This document shows, piece after piece, positions 24,928 to 33,904 of a DNA stretch of 64,000 nucleotides. The stretch lies in the NCBI RefSeq assembly GCF_003626655.1, contig NZ_RBAN01000009.1, positions 1 through 64,000 on the forward strand, given 5' to 3'. Each line of letters starts with the position of its first letter. Within the stretch, counting starts at the first letter, position 1. The notes under the pieces are model-generated. The model saw only the letters and a list, made by a program, of their open reading frames with translations, was not told the DNA's origin and did not search any database. Made by a program: the position numbers and the translations under genes. The stretch is from Micromonospora costi (GTDB lineage Bacteria; Actinomycetota; Actinomycetes; Mycobacteriales; Micromonosporaceae).

Positions 24928-25509
24928 ATGAGGATCAGGAGCGCACTGGCGGCGCTGGCCGTCCTGCTGGCCGGGCTGGCGGCCGGCGCGGGGACCGGCA
25001 CGGCGGCCACCACCACGCGGGCGGCGGCCACCGGGTCGCCGTACTGCGGGATCACCTGGGGCAGCGGCACGAAGGAGGCGGGCGCGTTCCGTACCGACCC
25101 GCTGGTCGAGGTCCGCACCGGCCGGCACGAGTGCTACGACCGGGTGGTGTTCGAGTTCGCCGGGCCGGTGAACGGCTACTCGGTCACCTACGGCGAGACG
25201 TGGACCGAGGGCGAGGGGCTGGCCCTGTCGCCGTACACCGCGGGCGACGCGCTGCTGCGGGTCTCCCTCCGGGCACCGGCGTACGACGGCGAGCACGCCG
25301 CCACGGTGCCGTACCGCGCCGGTGAACACGCGGCCACCGTGCTGCGGTACCGGACGCTGCGGGACGTGGTGTTCGGCGGCAGCTTCGAGGGCTACACCAC
25401 GTTCGCGGTCGGCGTCCGCGCGCGCCTGCCGTTCCGGGTGTTCGTCCTCGACGGCCCCGGCGCGCACAGCCGGATCGTGCTCGACGTGGCCCACCAGTGG
25501 CAGCAGTGA
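24928..25509 (+). CDS. Secreted AMIN-like domain protein
   Basis: The start at 24928 gives a 193-residue product with GGGAG 7 nt upstream and a clear signal peptide (RIRSALAALAVLLAGLAAGA). The mature protein begins with SPYCGITWGSGTKEAGAF and continues VEVRTGRHECYDRVVFEFAG, VNGYSVTYGE, LLRVSLRAPAYD, LRDVVFGGSFEGYTTFAVGV and RARLPFRVFVLDGPG, ending VLDVAHQW. This is the pattern of actinobacterial AMIN-like beta-sandwich proteins, which are found in the cell envelope and have no established activity. Two Cys may form a disulfide. A strong hairpin 11 nt after the stop ends the gene, separating it from the two-component operon. Confidence 0.75.
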   Translation: MRIRSALAALAVLLAGLAAGAGTGTAATTTRAAATGSPYCGITWGSGTKEAGAFRTDPLVEVRTGRHECYDRVVFEFAGPVNGYSVTYGETWTEGEGLALSPYTAGDALLRVSLRAPAYDGEHAATVPYRAGEHAATVLRYRTLRDVVFGGSFEGYTTFAVGVRARLPFRVFVLDGPGAHSRIVLDVAHQWQQ

Positions 25510-25520
25510 CACACCGCACG

Positions 25521-25552
25521 GACGAGGGTCCGGCACCGGCCGGACCCTCGTC
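25521..25552 (+). terminator. Hairpin terminator after the AMIN-like gene
   Basis: A perfect 13-bp stem (GACGAGGGTCCGG with its complement) encloses a 6-nt loop. It begins 11 nt after the stop codon and is not followed by a T-run. Confidence 0.65.
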
Positions 25553-25607
25553 ACCGTCCGTTGCGCCGGGGTTCCGCCGCGTCGCGCGGCACTACGCTGG
25601 TGACGTC

Positions 25608-26288
25608 ATGGACGGCCGCGTGCTGGTGGTCGAGGACGATGCCTCCATTCGGGAGGTCACCGCCCTCGGCCTGCGCCGGGCCGGGTTCCGGGTCGCCACC
25701 GCCGTCGACGGCCGGGAGGCGCTCGCGGTCTGGCGGGCGCAGCCGGTGGACCTCATCGTGCTCGACGTGATGCTGCCCGTCCTCGACGGTCTCGAGGTGT
25801 GCCGCGAGGTGCGACGCAGCAGCGCCGTGCCCATCCTCATGCTCACCGCCCGCACCGACACCATCGACGTGGTGGTGGGCCTCGAATGCGGCGCCGACGA
25901 CTACCTGCGCAAGCCGTTCGACCTGCCGGAACTCGTGGCCCGGGTCCGCGCCGTGCTGCGCCGGGGCACCGCGCCCGCCGAGCGGGCCGTCCTCACCGTC
26001 GGCCCCCTGGAGATCGACCCGGGCAGCTTCGTGGCCCGCAAGGCCGGCCGGGACCTGCCGCTCACCACCACCGAGTTCCGCCTGCTGCTGGAACTGGCCC
26101 GCCGCCCCGGCCAGGTGTTCACCCGCGAACTGCTGCTGGACCGGGTGTGGAACCACACCTACCTCGGCGACTCCCGTCTCGTGGACGTGGCCGTGCAGCG
26201 GCTGCGCGCGAAGATCGAGGACGACCCCGCCCACCCCCGGCTGGTGCGCACCGTGCGCGGGGCCGGCTACAAGCTGTCGACCGCGTGA
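25608..26288 (+). CDS. OmpR/PhoB-type response regulator (CseB/MtrA-like)
   Basis: A 226-residue response regulator starting MDGRVLVVEDDASIREV. Acidic pocket residues are E9, D10 and D11; the phospho-acceptor is Asp53 in LIVLDVMLP; Thr and Lys switch residues are in MLTART and YLRKPFDLPEL. The C-terminal winged helix (about 125-226) contains LTTTEFRLLLELARRPGQVF, SRLVDVAVQRLRAKIED and VRTVRGAGYKL. The SIDV-like segment DTIDVVVGLECGADDYL resembles CseB. The ATG follows a -10-like TACGCT by few bases, so the leader is short. It forms an operon with the histidine kinase and the GerMN lipoprotein, a layout resembling MtrA-MtrB-LpqB. Confidence 0.9.
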   Translation: MDGRVLVVEDDASIREVTALGLRRAGFRVATAVDGREALAVWRAQPVDLIVLDVMLPVLDGLEVCREVRRSSAVPILMLTARTDTIDVVVGLECGADDYLRKPFDLPELVARVRAVLRRGTAPAERAVLTVGPLEIDPGSFVARKAGRDLPLTTTEFRLLLELARRPGQVFTRELLLDRVWNHTYLGDSRLVDVAVQRLRAKIEDDPAHPRLVRTVRGAGYKLSTA

Positions 26289-26298
26289 GCGTGGCGCG

Positions 26299-27735
26299 AT
26301 GGCGGCGGACCGCGTGCCCCCGGGTCGGCTCCGACGCCGGCTCACCATCGCGTTCGTGCTCGTGGCCGGGGTGTCCGCCGGGGTCCTCGCCGGCGGGTCG
26401 TACCTGCTGCTGCGGGAGACCCGGCTGGACGCCTCGGTGCAGCAGGCCGCCGCGGATGCCCGCTACCAGCTCGTCCTCGCCGGGCAGTTCGCGCCGCTGA
26501 CCGAGCAGCGCCGCGCCGAGCTGCTGCGCAGCTTCGAGGGCAGCGGCCGGCACGTGCTGCTGGCCGGCGACGAGGACGTACGGGCCTCCAACCCGGCGTT
26601 CGCGCCCGCGCTCGGCCCGGCGCTGCGGGCCACCGTGGCCGGCGGCCAGCTGGGGTACGAGCGGTCCGCGCCGTCGGCCGGGCCACGGCTGCTCGTGGTG
26701 GGCGGCCGGATCCCCGGGTCGACCAGCGAGCTGTACGTGGTCACCGTCGAGGAGGACCTGCTCGCCGACCTCGACCAGCTCCGCACCGCGCTGCTGGCCG
26801 GATGGGCGCTCGTGGTGCTCGCCGCCGCCGGGATCGGCCATCACCTGGCGCGGCGCACCCTGGAGCCGGTCGGCCGGGCGAGCCGGGCCGCCCGGGCCGT
26901 CGCCGAGGGGCTGCTCGCCACACGCCTCCCGGTACGCGGACGCGACGAGTTCAGCGACTGGGCCGCCTCGTTCAACGGGATGGCCGAGGCGCTCGGGGCG
27001 AAGATCGAGGCGCTGTCCCGGGCTCAGGCCCGGGAGCGGCGGTTCACCGCCGACGTCGCGCACGAACTGCGTACGCCGGTGACCGCCCTGGTGGCCGCGG
27101 CCTCGCTGCTGCGCGACCACACCGACCAGCTCCCCGCCGACGCCCGCCGAGTCGCCGAGCTGCTGGTGGCTGACGTGATCCGGCTGCGCCGGCTCGTCGA
27201 GGACCTCATGGAGATCTCGCGGCTGGACGCCGGGGAGGAGCCGCTCGCGCTGCGGCCGGTCGACCCGCTCGCCCTGCTGCACGCCCTCGTGGCGTCCCGT
27301 GGCTGGGCGGACCGGGTGAGCGTGGCTGGCGAGCCGGTGCCGTTGCGCACCGATCCGCGCCGGTTGGAGCGGGTGCTGGCCAACCTGGTGGGCAACGCCG
27401 TCGAGCACGGCGGCGGGGACGTCCGGGCCACCGTGGGCCGGGACGGCCCGGACGTGGTCTTCGACGTCACCGACCACGGGCCGGGAATTCCCGCGGCTCA
27501 CCTGCCCCGGATCTTCGACCGCTTCTACAAGGTCGACGCGGCCCGCTCCGGGCCGGGCAGCGGGCTCGGCCTGGCCATCGCCCACGAGAACACCCGGCTG
27601 CTCGGCGGCCACCTCACCGTGCGCAGCGAGCCCGGCCTCGGCACCCGTTTCCGGCTCACGCTGCCCTCGGCAGGCCCGGCCACCGGCAGCGAACCGTACG
27701 AGCCGGCGGCGGCCCGGCGGGAGGAGACGCCATGA
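26299..27735 (+). CDS. Membrane sensor histidine kinase
   Basis: A 478-residue HisKA kinase. Two membrane helices, FVLVAGVSAGVLAGGSYLLL (residues about 16-35) and TALLAGWALVVLAAAGIGHH (about 166-185), flank a 130-residue extracellular sensor region. A HAMP linker follows. The phospho-acceptor His255 is in FTADVAHELRTP. The ATPase boxes are N (NLVGNAVEHG), G1 (DHGPGIP), F (IFDRFYK) and G2 (GSGLGLAI). It phosphorylates the adjacent response regulator. The ATG is 10 nt after the regulator stop with no good ribosome-binding site, suggesting translational coupling. The stimulus is unknown; the linked lipoprotein suggests an envelope signal. Confidence 0.92.
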   Translation: MAADRVPPGRLRRRLTIAFVLVAGVSAGVLAGGSYLLLRETRLDASVQQAAADARYQLVLAGQFAPLTEQRRAELLRSFEGSGRHVLLAGDEDVRASNPAFAPALGPALRATVAGGQLGYERSAPSAGPRLLVVGGRIPGSTSELYVVTVEEDLLADLDQLRTALLAGWALVVLAAAGIGHHLARRTLEPVGRASRAARAVAEGLLATRLPVRGRDEFSDWAASFNGMAEALGAKIEALSRAQARERRFTADVAHELRTPVTALVAAASLLRDHTDQLPADARRVAELLVADVIRLRRLVEDLMEISRLDAGEEPLALRPVDPLALLHALVASRGWADRVSVAGEPVPLRTDPRRLERVLANLVGNAVEHGGGDVRATVGRDGPDVVFDVTDHGPGIPAAHLPRIFDRFYKVDAARSGPGSGLGLAIAHENTRLLGGHLTVRSEPGLGTRFRLTLPSAGPATGSEPYEPAAARREETP

Positions 27736-28640
27736 GACGACACCTGGCCGCGTTGCTCCTGGTCACCGCCGTACTGTCGGGCTGCGCCCCGCCACGGTCC
27801 GGCTCGCTGGGCCCGGCCCCCACGTCCGCGCCGACCGCCGCGGGTCCCGCCACGGCCTCCCCCACCACCGGCGGCGGCACCACGGCCGCCCCGCCGCCGG
27901 CCACCTCGGGGTCCCGCCCGGCGCCGGAGACGCCGCCCTCCACGGGTGCGCCGGTGCCGACCGGCACGGTCACCGTCGACCTGTGGTTCGTGCGGGACGG
28001 GCGGTTGACGCCCACCCGGCGCACCCGGCCGAGCACCCTGGCGACCTCGCGGCTGGCGCTGACCGAACTGGCCGCCGGCCCGACCCACGCCGAGGCGGCC
28101 ACCGGGCTCACCACGCTCGTACCGGCCGGCAGCGAACCACTGGCCGTGGCCGGCGGCGTCGCCACCGTGAGGCTCGGCGCGACGGCCGGCGACGCGGCCA
28201 CCGTGCGACTGCGTCAGGCCCAGGTGGTCTGGACGCTCACCCAGTTCCCCACCGTGCGACAGGTGCGCTTCGACCCGCCGGCCGGGGCGCCCGACGGCCC
28301 GGTCGGCCGCGCCGACTACGCCGACCTGCTGCCGCCAATCGTGGTCACCAGCCCGACCGTCGGCCAGCGGGTCAGCAGCCCGCTGACCGTCGCCGGGACC
28401 GCCGACGTGTTCGAGGCCACGGTGAGCCTGCGCGTCCTGGACGCGGGCGGCCGGGAGATCGCGACGACGTTCACCACGGCCAGCTGCGGCAGCGGTTGCC
28501 GGGGGGACTACCGCGCGGCGGTCACCTGGCGGGTCGGCCGCGAACAACCCGGCACGATCGAGGCGTACGAGGTGTCGGCGCGCGACGGCGCCCGGGTGAA
28601 CGTGGTGCGGGTGCCCGTGACGCTCGTACCGGGCCGGTGA
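27732..28640 (+). CDS. GerMN-Gmad2 lipoprotein of the two-component operon
   Basis: A 302-residue lipoprotein with lipobox VLSGC (Cys18), then about 60 residues rich in Pro, Thr and Ala. A GerMN domain follows: VDLWFVRDGRLTPTRRT, LALTELAAGPTHAEAATGLT, VATVRLGATAG and QAQVVWTLTQFPTVRQVRF. The C-terminal 100 residues are a Gmad2 immunoglobulin-like domain: PPIVVTSPTVGQRVSSPLTV, AGTADVFEATVSLRVLDA and DYRAAVTWRV. Its ATG overlaps the kinase stop (ATGA). By analogy with LpqB, which acts on MtrB, it may modulate the sensor kinase outside the membrane. It is about half the length of LpqB and lacks a beta-propeller, so it is a reduced relative, not LpqB itself. Confidence 0.85.
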   Translation: MRRHLAALLLVTAVLSGCAPPRSGSLGPAPTSAPTAAGPATASPTTGGGTTAAPPPATSGSRPAPETPPSTGAPVPTGTVTVDLWFVRDGRLTPTRRTRPSTLATSRLALTELAAGPTHAEAATGLTTLVPAGSEPLAVAGGVATVRLGATAGDAATVRLRQAQVVWTLTQFPTVRQVRFDPPAGAPDGPVGRADYADLLPPIVVTSPTVGQRVSSPLTVAGTADVFEATVSLRVLDAGGREIATTFTTASCGSGCRGDYRAAVTWRVGREQPGTIEAYEVSARDGARVNVVRVPVTLVPGR

Positions 28641-28873
28641 CCCGCGCCACGGCCCCATGTCGGGACGGATCTCCCAAGCCGCTGCGCGGACCCGACCCGG
28701 GCCGTTAGCGTCGGACGCGAGGCCTTTTCACGGCGAGCCCGGCACGACGCCGGGTTCGGCGGCGGGCACACCGGCCCGACCGCCGGCGATGCAGGCCATC
28801 GTCCCCGCCGTCCCGCCCTGCCGTCCCGAGCACACGCAGCAGCCGGTACCGAGTCCGCACGGAAGGCTCCGCC

Positions 28874-30364
28874 ATGCCCGGAACCACCTCGACCACGCCC
28901 GGTACCCCCGACGCCGGAGCGGCGGCCGGGGCCCACCCCCGGCGCTGGGCCGTCCTGGCCGTCATCGCGATCGCCCAGCTCATGGTGGTGCTGGACGCCA
29001 CCATCGTGAACATCGCGCTCCCCCACGCCCAGGCCGACCTCGGCATCAGCGACGCCGACCGGCAGTGGGTGGTGACCGCGTACACGCTGGCCTTCGGCGG
29101 TCTGCTGCTGCTGGGAGGACGGATCGCCGACTACTGGGGCCGCAAGCGCGCGTTCCTCGTCGGCATGGTCGGCTTCGCGCTCGCCTCCGCCGTCGGCGGC
29201 CTCGCGGGCAGCGGCGAGATGCTCTTCGCCGCCCGCGCGTTGCAGGGCGCGTTCGGGGCGCTGCTCGCCCCGGCCTCGCTGGCGCTGCTCACCGTAATGT
29301 TCACCGAGACCCGCGAGCGGGCCCGGGCGTTCGCCGTCTACGGCGCGATCGCCGGTGGCGGCTCGGCCGTCGGCCTGCTCCTGGGCGGCGTGCTCACGCA
29401 GTACACGTCCTGGCGCTGGTGCCTGCTCGTGAACATCCCGGTCGCCGCCGTGGCGGTCATCGCCGCGCTCCCGCTGGTTCCGGAGAGCCGGGCCCACGGC
29501 GACACCCGGTACGACGTGCCGGGCGCCGTCGTGGTCACCGCCGGGCTGGTCTGCCTCGTGTACGGCTTCACGCAGGCCGCCGAGAACGGCTGGGACGCCG
29601 CGGGGACGCTCGCCCTCATCGGGGTCGGCGTGGCGCTGCTCGCCGCGTTCGTGCTGATAGAACTGCGGTCGAGCCATCCCCTGCTGCCGATGCGTATCCT
29701 GCTCGACCGCAACCGCGGCGGGGCGTACCTCACCTCCACGCTGATCGGCGCCGGCCTGTTCGGGGCGTTCCTCTTCCTGACCATCTACTTCCAGGTGGTG
29801 CTCCGGTACACGCCGCTGGAGGCGGGACTGGCCTCGCTGCCGGTGACCGCCGGCGTACTGATCTCCGCGGCCGGCGCCAGCCAGTTGCTGCCCCGGGTCG
29901 GCGCGAAGCCGCTCATGCTGACCGGCGCGGTGCTCGCGGTGGTCGGCATGGTGGTCCTCACCCAGGTGGACGTCGACACCTCGTTCGCCGCCCAGTTGCT
30001 GCCCGCCCAGATCGTCCTCGGCATGGGCCTCGGCTTCACGTTCGTACCGCTGTCGAGCCTCGCCCTGTACGGGGTGCCCGAGCACGACGCGGGCGCGGCG
30101 AGCGCCACGCTCAACGCCACCCAGCAGGTCGGTGGCTCGCTCGGAACGGCCCTGCTCAACACCATGTACACCAGCGCGGTCACCGGCTACCTGGCGTCCC
30201 GGGCACCCGGCCCGGCCACCCAGGTCAAGGCGCTCGTGCACGGCTACTCGGTGGCCTTCGCCTGGGGCGCCGGGCTGATCCTGCTCTCCGGCCTCGCCAC
30301 CCTGGTGCTGATCCGGGTGCGCCGGCAGGACGTCCCGTCCGGGGGCGCGGTGCACATGGGTTGA
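28874..30364 (+). CDS. MFS drug exporter (EmrB/QacA, 14 helices)
   Basis: A 496-residue transporter with 14 likely helices. Helix 1 is AVLAVIAIAQLMVVLDATIV with the D/N residues typical of DHA2 exporters (LDATIVNIALP), the motif-A loop is GGRIADYWGRKRAFLVG and the motif C-like region follows helix 5. The C-terminal half includes PLLPMRILLDRNRGGAYLTS and LNATQQVGGSLGTALLNTMY, both usual in EmrB/QacA proteins. It lies 233 bp after the lipoprotein gene and has its own ribosome-binding site (GGAAGG). No regulator adjoins it. Substrate unknown; antibiotic or dye efflux is the family role. Confidence 0.88.
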   Translation: MPGTTSTTPGTPDAGAAAGAHPRRWAVLAVIAIAQLMVVLDATIVNIALPHAQADLGISDADRQWVVTAYTLAFGGLLLLGGRIADYWGRKRAFLVGMVGFALASAVGGLAGSGEMLFAARALQGAFGALLAPASLALLTVMFTETRERARAFAVYGAIAGGGSAVGLLLGGVLTQYTSWRWCLLVNIPVAAVAVIAALPLVPESRAHGDTRYDVPGAVVVTAGLVCLVYGFTQAAENGWDAAGTLALIGVGVALLAAFVLIELRSSHPLLPMRILLDRNRGGAYLTSTLIGAGLFGAFLFLTIYFQVVLRYTPLEAGLASLPVTAGVLISAAGASQLLPRVGAKPLMLTGAVLAVVGMVVLTQVDVDTSFAAQLLPAQIVLGMGLGFTFVPLSSLALYGVPEHDAGAASATLNATQQVGGSLGTALLNTMYTSAVTGYLASRAPGPATQVKALVHGYSVAFAWGAGLILLSGLATLVLIRVRRQDVPSGGAVHMG

Positions 30365-30558
30365 CCCGACTCACCTGACGGCGCGGCACCGTCCGTGTCC
30401 GCGGTGTGGTCGGCCCCGTCACCCGATCGGGCGTCCGCGCGACCGACCTCCGACGTTGGCCTGCGGAGCGCCCCGATGCGGCCGATTCTTGACCTGGCCG
30501 GCACGTCCGAGGTTCGCGCCGGCCGCAGGAAGACGGTGGCGGGGCACGAGGAGATCAC

Positions 30559-30840
30559 GTGGCGACGTACGAGTACCGGTGTCCGCGTGACGGCGCCTTC
30601 GAGGTGCGGCTTCCGCTCGGCGAGGCCGGGGCGGCGACCCGCTGCCCCGACTGCCACGGCACGGCCGACCGGGTCTGGTCCGCGCCGTCGCTCGCGAGGA
30701 CGCCCCGGGCGCTCGGCGCGGCGCTCGACCGGGCCGCGAGGAGCGCCGAGACACCCGAGGTGGTGTCGCGTGTCCCCGGGCGGCGACCCGCGGCGGCGGC
30801 GCCGGCGCATCCGGCGCACGCCCGGCTGCCACGCCTGTGA
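30559..30840 (+). CDS. fmdB: FmdB-type zinc ribbon regulatory protein
   Basis: A 93-residue protein beginning ATYEYRCPRDGAFEVRLPLG, followed by ATRCPDCHGTADRVWSAPSL. The CxxD...CxxC pattern is the FmdB zinc ribbon, with one Cys position changed to Asp (CPRDG instead of CxxCG). The rest is an Ala/Arg/Pro-rich tail. The GTG start is preceded by GAGGAG. FmdB proteins accompany formamidase genes, and the formamidase gene lies 90 nt downstream, supporting a joint transcript and a regulatory role for this protein. The missing Cys may weaken zinc binding. Confidence 0.8.
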   Translation: MATYEYRCPRDGAFEVRLPLGEAGAATRCPDCHGTADRVWSAPSLARTPRALGAALDRAARSAETPEVVSRVPGRRPAAAAPAHPAHARLPRL

Positions 30841-30929
30841 CGCCACCGGCGGTCCGCTCGCACGGGGCTCCGCCGACGTAGACAGAAGACCACCCACCGT
30901 GGCCGACGGTGTGACGAAGGGAAGCGCAG

Positions 30930-32183
30930 ATGCCCGAGGTCATCTTTGCCTTGGACTCGACCAAGAAGTTCACCGAGCAGGAGAAGATCGGCCACAACCG
31001 GTGGCACCCCGACATCCCGCCCGTGGCGACGGTGAAGCCGGGCGCCACCTTCCGGGTGCACTGCCGCGAGTGGTTCGACGGCGAGATCCACAACGACGAC
31101 TCGGCGGACGACGTCCGCGACGCCCCGCTGTCCATCGTGCACGCCCTGAGCGGCCCGTTCGCCGTGCAGGGGGCGGAGCCGGGCGACCTGTTGATGGTCG
31201 ACATCCTCGACGTCGGCCCGATCCCCCAGGAGGACTCCGGCCCGCTCGCCGGCCAGGGCTGGGGGTACACGGGCATCTTCGCCAAGCAGAACGGCGGCGG
31301 GTTCCTCACCGACCAGTTCCCCGACGCGTACAAGGCGATCTGGGACTTCAGCGGGCAGCGGGCCACCTCACGGCACGTCCCCGGGGTCTCCTTCACCGGC
31401 ATGATCCACCCCGGTCTGATGGGCACCGCGCCGTCGGCCGACCTCCTGGACCGGTGGAACCGGCGGGAGAAGGCGCTCGCGGAGACCGACCCCGACCGGG
31501 TCCCGCCGCTGGCGCTGCCGCCGCTGCCGCAGGACGCGGTCCTCGGCACGCTCACCGGCTCCGACTACGAGCGGGCGGCGGCCGTGGCCGCGCGGACCGC
31601 GCCACCACGGGAGAACGGCGGCAACCAGGACATCAAGAACCTCACCAAGGGGTCGCGGGTGTTCTATCCGGTCTACGTACCGGGCGCCAACCTCTCCGTG
31701 GGCGACCTGCACTTCTCCCAGGGCGACGGGGAGATCACGTTCTGCGGCGCGATCGAGATGGGCGGCTTCGTCGACCTGCACGTCGACCTGATCAAGGACG
31801 GGATGCGCACGTACGGGGTCTCCGAGAACGTGATCTTCCTGCCCGGCAACGTCAACCCGCAGTACTCCCAGTGGCTGGCCTTCTCCGGGATCTCGGTGAC
31901 CCTCGACGGGGAGCAGCGCTACCTGGACTCGCAGCTCGCCTTCCAGCGCGCCTGCCTGCACGCGATCGACTACCTCACGAAGTTCGGCTACAGCCCCGAG
32001 CAGGCGTACCTCATCCTGGGCGCGGCGCCGATCGAGGGCCGCTTCTCCGGGGTGGTGGACATCCCGAACTCCTGCGCGACCGTCTACCTCCCCACGGAGA
32101 TGTTCGACTTCGACGTCCGGCCCTCGGCCGGCGGCCCGACGAAGATCAAGCAGGGGGTGACCGCGCCGAAGTCGACCTTCTGA
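30930..32183 (+). CDS. fmdA: Formamidase/acetamidase
   Basis: A 417-residue amidase of the FmdA_AmdA family. The opening PEVIFALDSTKKFTEQEKIG and HNRWHPDIPPVATVKPGATF is characteristic. Other family segments are VHCREWFDGEIHNDDSADDV, PFAVQGAEPGDLLMVDILDV, HPGLMGTAPS, NGGNQDIKNLTKGSRVFYPV, VGDLHFSQGDGEI and GRFSGVVDIPNSCATVYLP. It hydrolyses formamide, or a short-chain amide, to formate and ammonia in the cytosol, giving nitrogen. Length equals that of Methylophilus-type formamidase. It follows the FmdB gene, an arrangement known from other bacteria. Confidence 0.92.
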   Translation: MPEVIFALDSTKKFTEQEKIGHNRWHPDIPPVATVKPGATFRVHCREWFDGEIHNDDSADDVRDAPLSIVHALSGPFAVQGAEPGDLLMVDILDVGPIPQEDSGPLAGQGWGYTGIFAKQNGGGFLTDQFPDAYKAIWDFSGQRATSRHVPGVSFTGMIHPGLMGTAPSADLLDRWNRREKALAETDPDRVPPLALPPLPQDAVLGTLTGSDYERAAAVAARTAPPRENGGNQDIKNLTKGSRVFYPVYVPGANLSVGDLHFSQGDGEITFCGAIEMGGFVDLHVDLIKDGMRTYGVSENVIFLPGNVNPQYSQWLAFSGISVTLDGEQRYLDSQLAFQRACLHAIDYLTKFGYSPEQAYLILGAAPIEGRFSGVVDIPNSCATVYLPTEMFDFDVRPSAGGPTKIKQGVTAPKSTF

Positions 32184-32256
32184 GCGAGAGTGCCGGCCGG
32201 CACACCTACGGAGGCGGAGTGGGGGGTCGGCGCGGTCGCGTGCCAGACTGCGGACT

Positions 32257-32643
32257 GTGAGCGAACAGATGGGGCCCGAGCCGGAGCCGCGGGACGTGTC
32301 CGCGGCGATCGATCCCACCGTGCCGCCCAGCGGCCCGGGCTGCGTGGAGTGCGACGCCTCCGGCGGGTGGTGGTTCCACCTGCGCCGCTGCGCCGCGTGC
32401 GGCCACGTCGGCTGCTGCGACTCCTCGCCGAGCCAGCACGCGACCGCCCACGCCGCCGCCACCGGCCACCCCGTCATCCAGAGCTTCGAGCCTGGCGAGT
32501 CGTGGTTCTGGGACTACTCCAGCGACCAGTTCTACGCCGAGGGACCGGAGCTGGCCGCACCGGACTCGCATCCGGCCGACCAGCCCGCCCCCGGGCCGCA
32601 GGGCCGGGTGCCGCAGGACTGGAAGACCCACCTGCACCGCTGA
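32257..32643 (+). CDS. UBP-type zinc finger protein
   Basis: A 128-residue protein starting at a GTG. The central part reads GCVECDASGGWWFHLRRCAA, then CGHVGCCDSSPSQHATAHAA and TGHPVIQSFEPGESWFWDYS, a single zinc-binding UBP domain with Cys and His ligands in the usual order. Bacterial UBP-finger proteins of this size are stand-alone and may bind peptide C-termini, but no function is proven. The acidic N-terminus and Pro-rich C-terminus are not conserved domains. It converges with the RtcB gene with only 12 nt between stops. Confidence 0.85.
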   Translation: MSEQMGPEPEPRDVSAAIDPTVPPSGPGCVECDASGGWWFHLRRCAACGHVGCCDSSPSQHATAHAAATGHPVIQSFEPGESWFWDYSSDQFYAEGPELAAPDSHPADQPAPGPQGRVPQDWKTHLHR

Positions 32644-32655
32644 CGCAGGTCGCGC

Positions 32656-33855
32656 TCAGCCCTTCACGCAGACGACCTGCTTCAGGTGCGCGACCACCTC
32701 GACCAGGTCGTCCTGCTGCGCCATCACCTCGGTGATGTCCTTGTACGCGCCCGGGATCTCGTCCACCACCCCGGCGTCCTTGCGGCACTCCACACCCGCT
32801 GTCTGCGCCGCGAGGTCGGCGGTGCTGTACGTCCGCTTCGCCTGCGCCCGCGACATCCGCCGCCCCGCCCCGTGTGAGGCGGAGCAGTACGCGTCCGGGT
32901 TTCCCCGGCCACGCACGATGTACGAGCCGGTGCCCATCGATCCCGGGATGATGCCCAGGTCGCCCCGGCCGGCCCGGATCGCGCCCTTGCGGGTCACCAG
33001 CACGTCCACGCCCCCGTAGCTCTCCTCCGCCACGTAGTTGTGGTGGCAGGAGATCGGCTCGTCGTAGCCCACCTGCGGGAACCGCTCCCGCACCACCTCG
33101 CAGAGCACGGCCAGCATCACCGCCCGGTTACGCCGCGCGTACTCCTGCGCCCACCACAGGTCCCGGCGGTACGCGTCCATCTCCGGCGTGCCGGCGAGGA
33201 ACACCGCGAGGTCCCGGTCGGGCAGGTCGGCGTTGTGCGGCAGCCGCCGGGCCACGGCCATGTGCCGCTCCGCCAGCTCCTTGCCGATGTTGCGCGAACC
33301 GGAGTGCAGCATGAGCCACACCCGCCCGTCGTCGGGGCCACCCTGCTCCAGGCAGACCTCGATGAAGTGGTTCCCGCCGCCGAGGGTGCCCAGCTGCCGC
33401 TGAGCCCGCACCTCCAGCTGCGCCACCGTCCGGTCGAGGTCGGCGAACCGGCGCCAGAAGTCGATCCAGCCGCCCTGCTCCAGGCCGCGTACCCGGCGCG
33501 GGTCGACGGCCTCCTTCCGCTGCGCGAAGCCGACCGGGATCGCCGCCTCGATCGCCGACCGCAGGCCAGCCAGGTCATCGGGCAGGTCAGCGGCGGTGAG
33601 CGTGGTGCGTACCGCCGACATGCCGCAGCCGATGTCCACCCCGACCGCCGCCGGCGACACGGCCTGCCGCATCGCGATCACCGAGCCGACCGTGGCGCCC
33701 TTGCCGAAGTGCACGTCCGGCATCACGGCCACGCCGTCCACCCAGGGCAGCGCGCCGATGTTACGCAGCTGCCGGGCGGCCTGCGGCTCGATGCCGTACG
33801 GGTCCGTCCAGACCCGGACCGGTGCCCGGGTACCGGCCAGCGGGGTGAAGCCCAT
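32656..33855 (-). CDS. rtcB: RtcB-family RNA ligase
   Basis: A 399-residue RtcB protein. Metal and GMP-site motifs are visible in order: VAVMPDVHFGKGATVGSVIA, VGVDIGCGMSAVRT with the metal Cys, LGGGNHFIEVCLEQ, MLHSGSRNIGKELAE, SCHHNYVAEE and YCSASHGAGRRMSRAQAKR carrying the guanylated His. RtcB joins RNA 2',3'-cyclic phosphate or 3'-phosphate ends to 5'-OH ends using GTP and Mn2+. No archease gene adjoins. The tRNA-Glu gene lies just upstream on the same strand (50 bp away), which may be coincidence but fits a tRNA-repair theme. Confidence 0.92.
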   Translation of the reverse strand: MGFTPLAGTRAPVRVWTDPYGIEPQAARQLRNIGALPWVDGVAVMPDVHFGKGATVGSVIAMRQAVSPAAVGVDIGCGMSAVRTTLTAADLPDDLAGLRSAIEAAIPVGFAQRKEAVDPRRVRGLEQGGWIDFWRRFADLDRTVAQLEVRAQRQLGTLGGGNHFIEVCLEQGGPDDGRVWLMLHSGSRNIGKELAERHMAVARRLPHNADLPDRDLAVFLAGTPEMDAYRRDLWWAQEYARRNRAVMLAVLCEVVRERFPQVGYDEPISCHHNYVAEESYGGVDVLVTRKGAIRAGRGDLGIIPGSMGTGSYIVRGRGNPDAYCSASHGAGRRMSRAQAKRTYSTADLAAQTAGVECRKDAGVVDEIPGAYKDITEVMAQQDDLVEVVAHLKQVVCVKG

Positions 33856-33904
33856 CGTCGTCTCCTCGTGCGCGATATCTACGACGCTCCGTCGCGTCGT
33901 CGTG

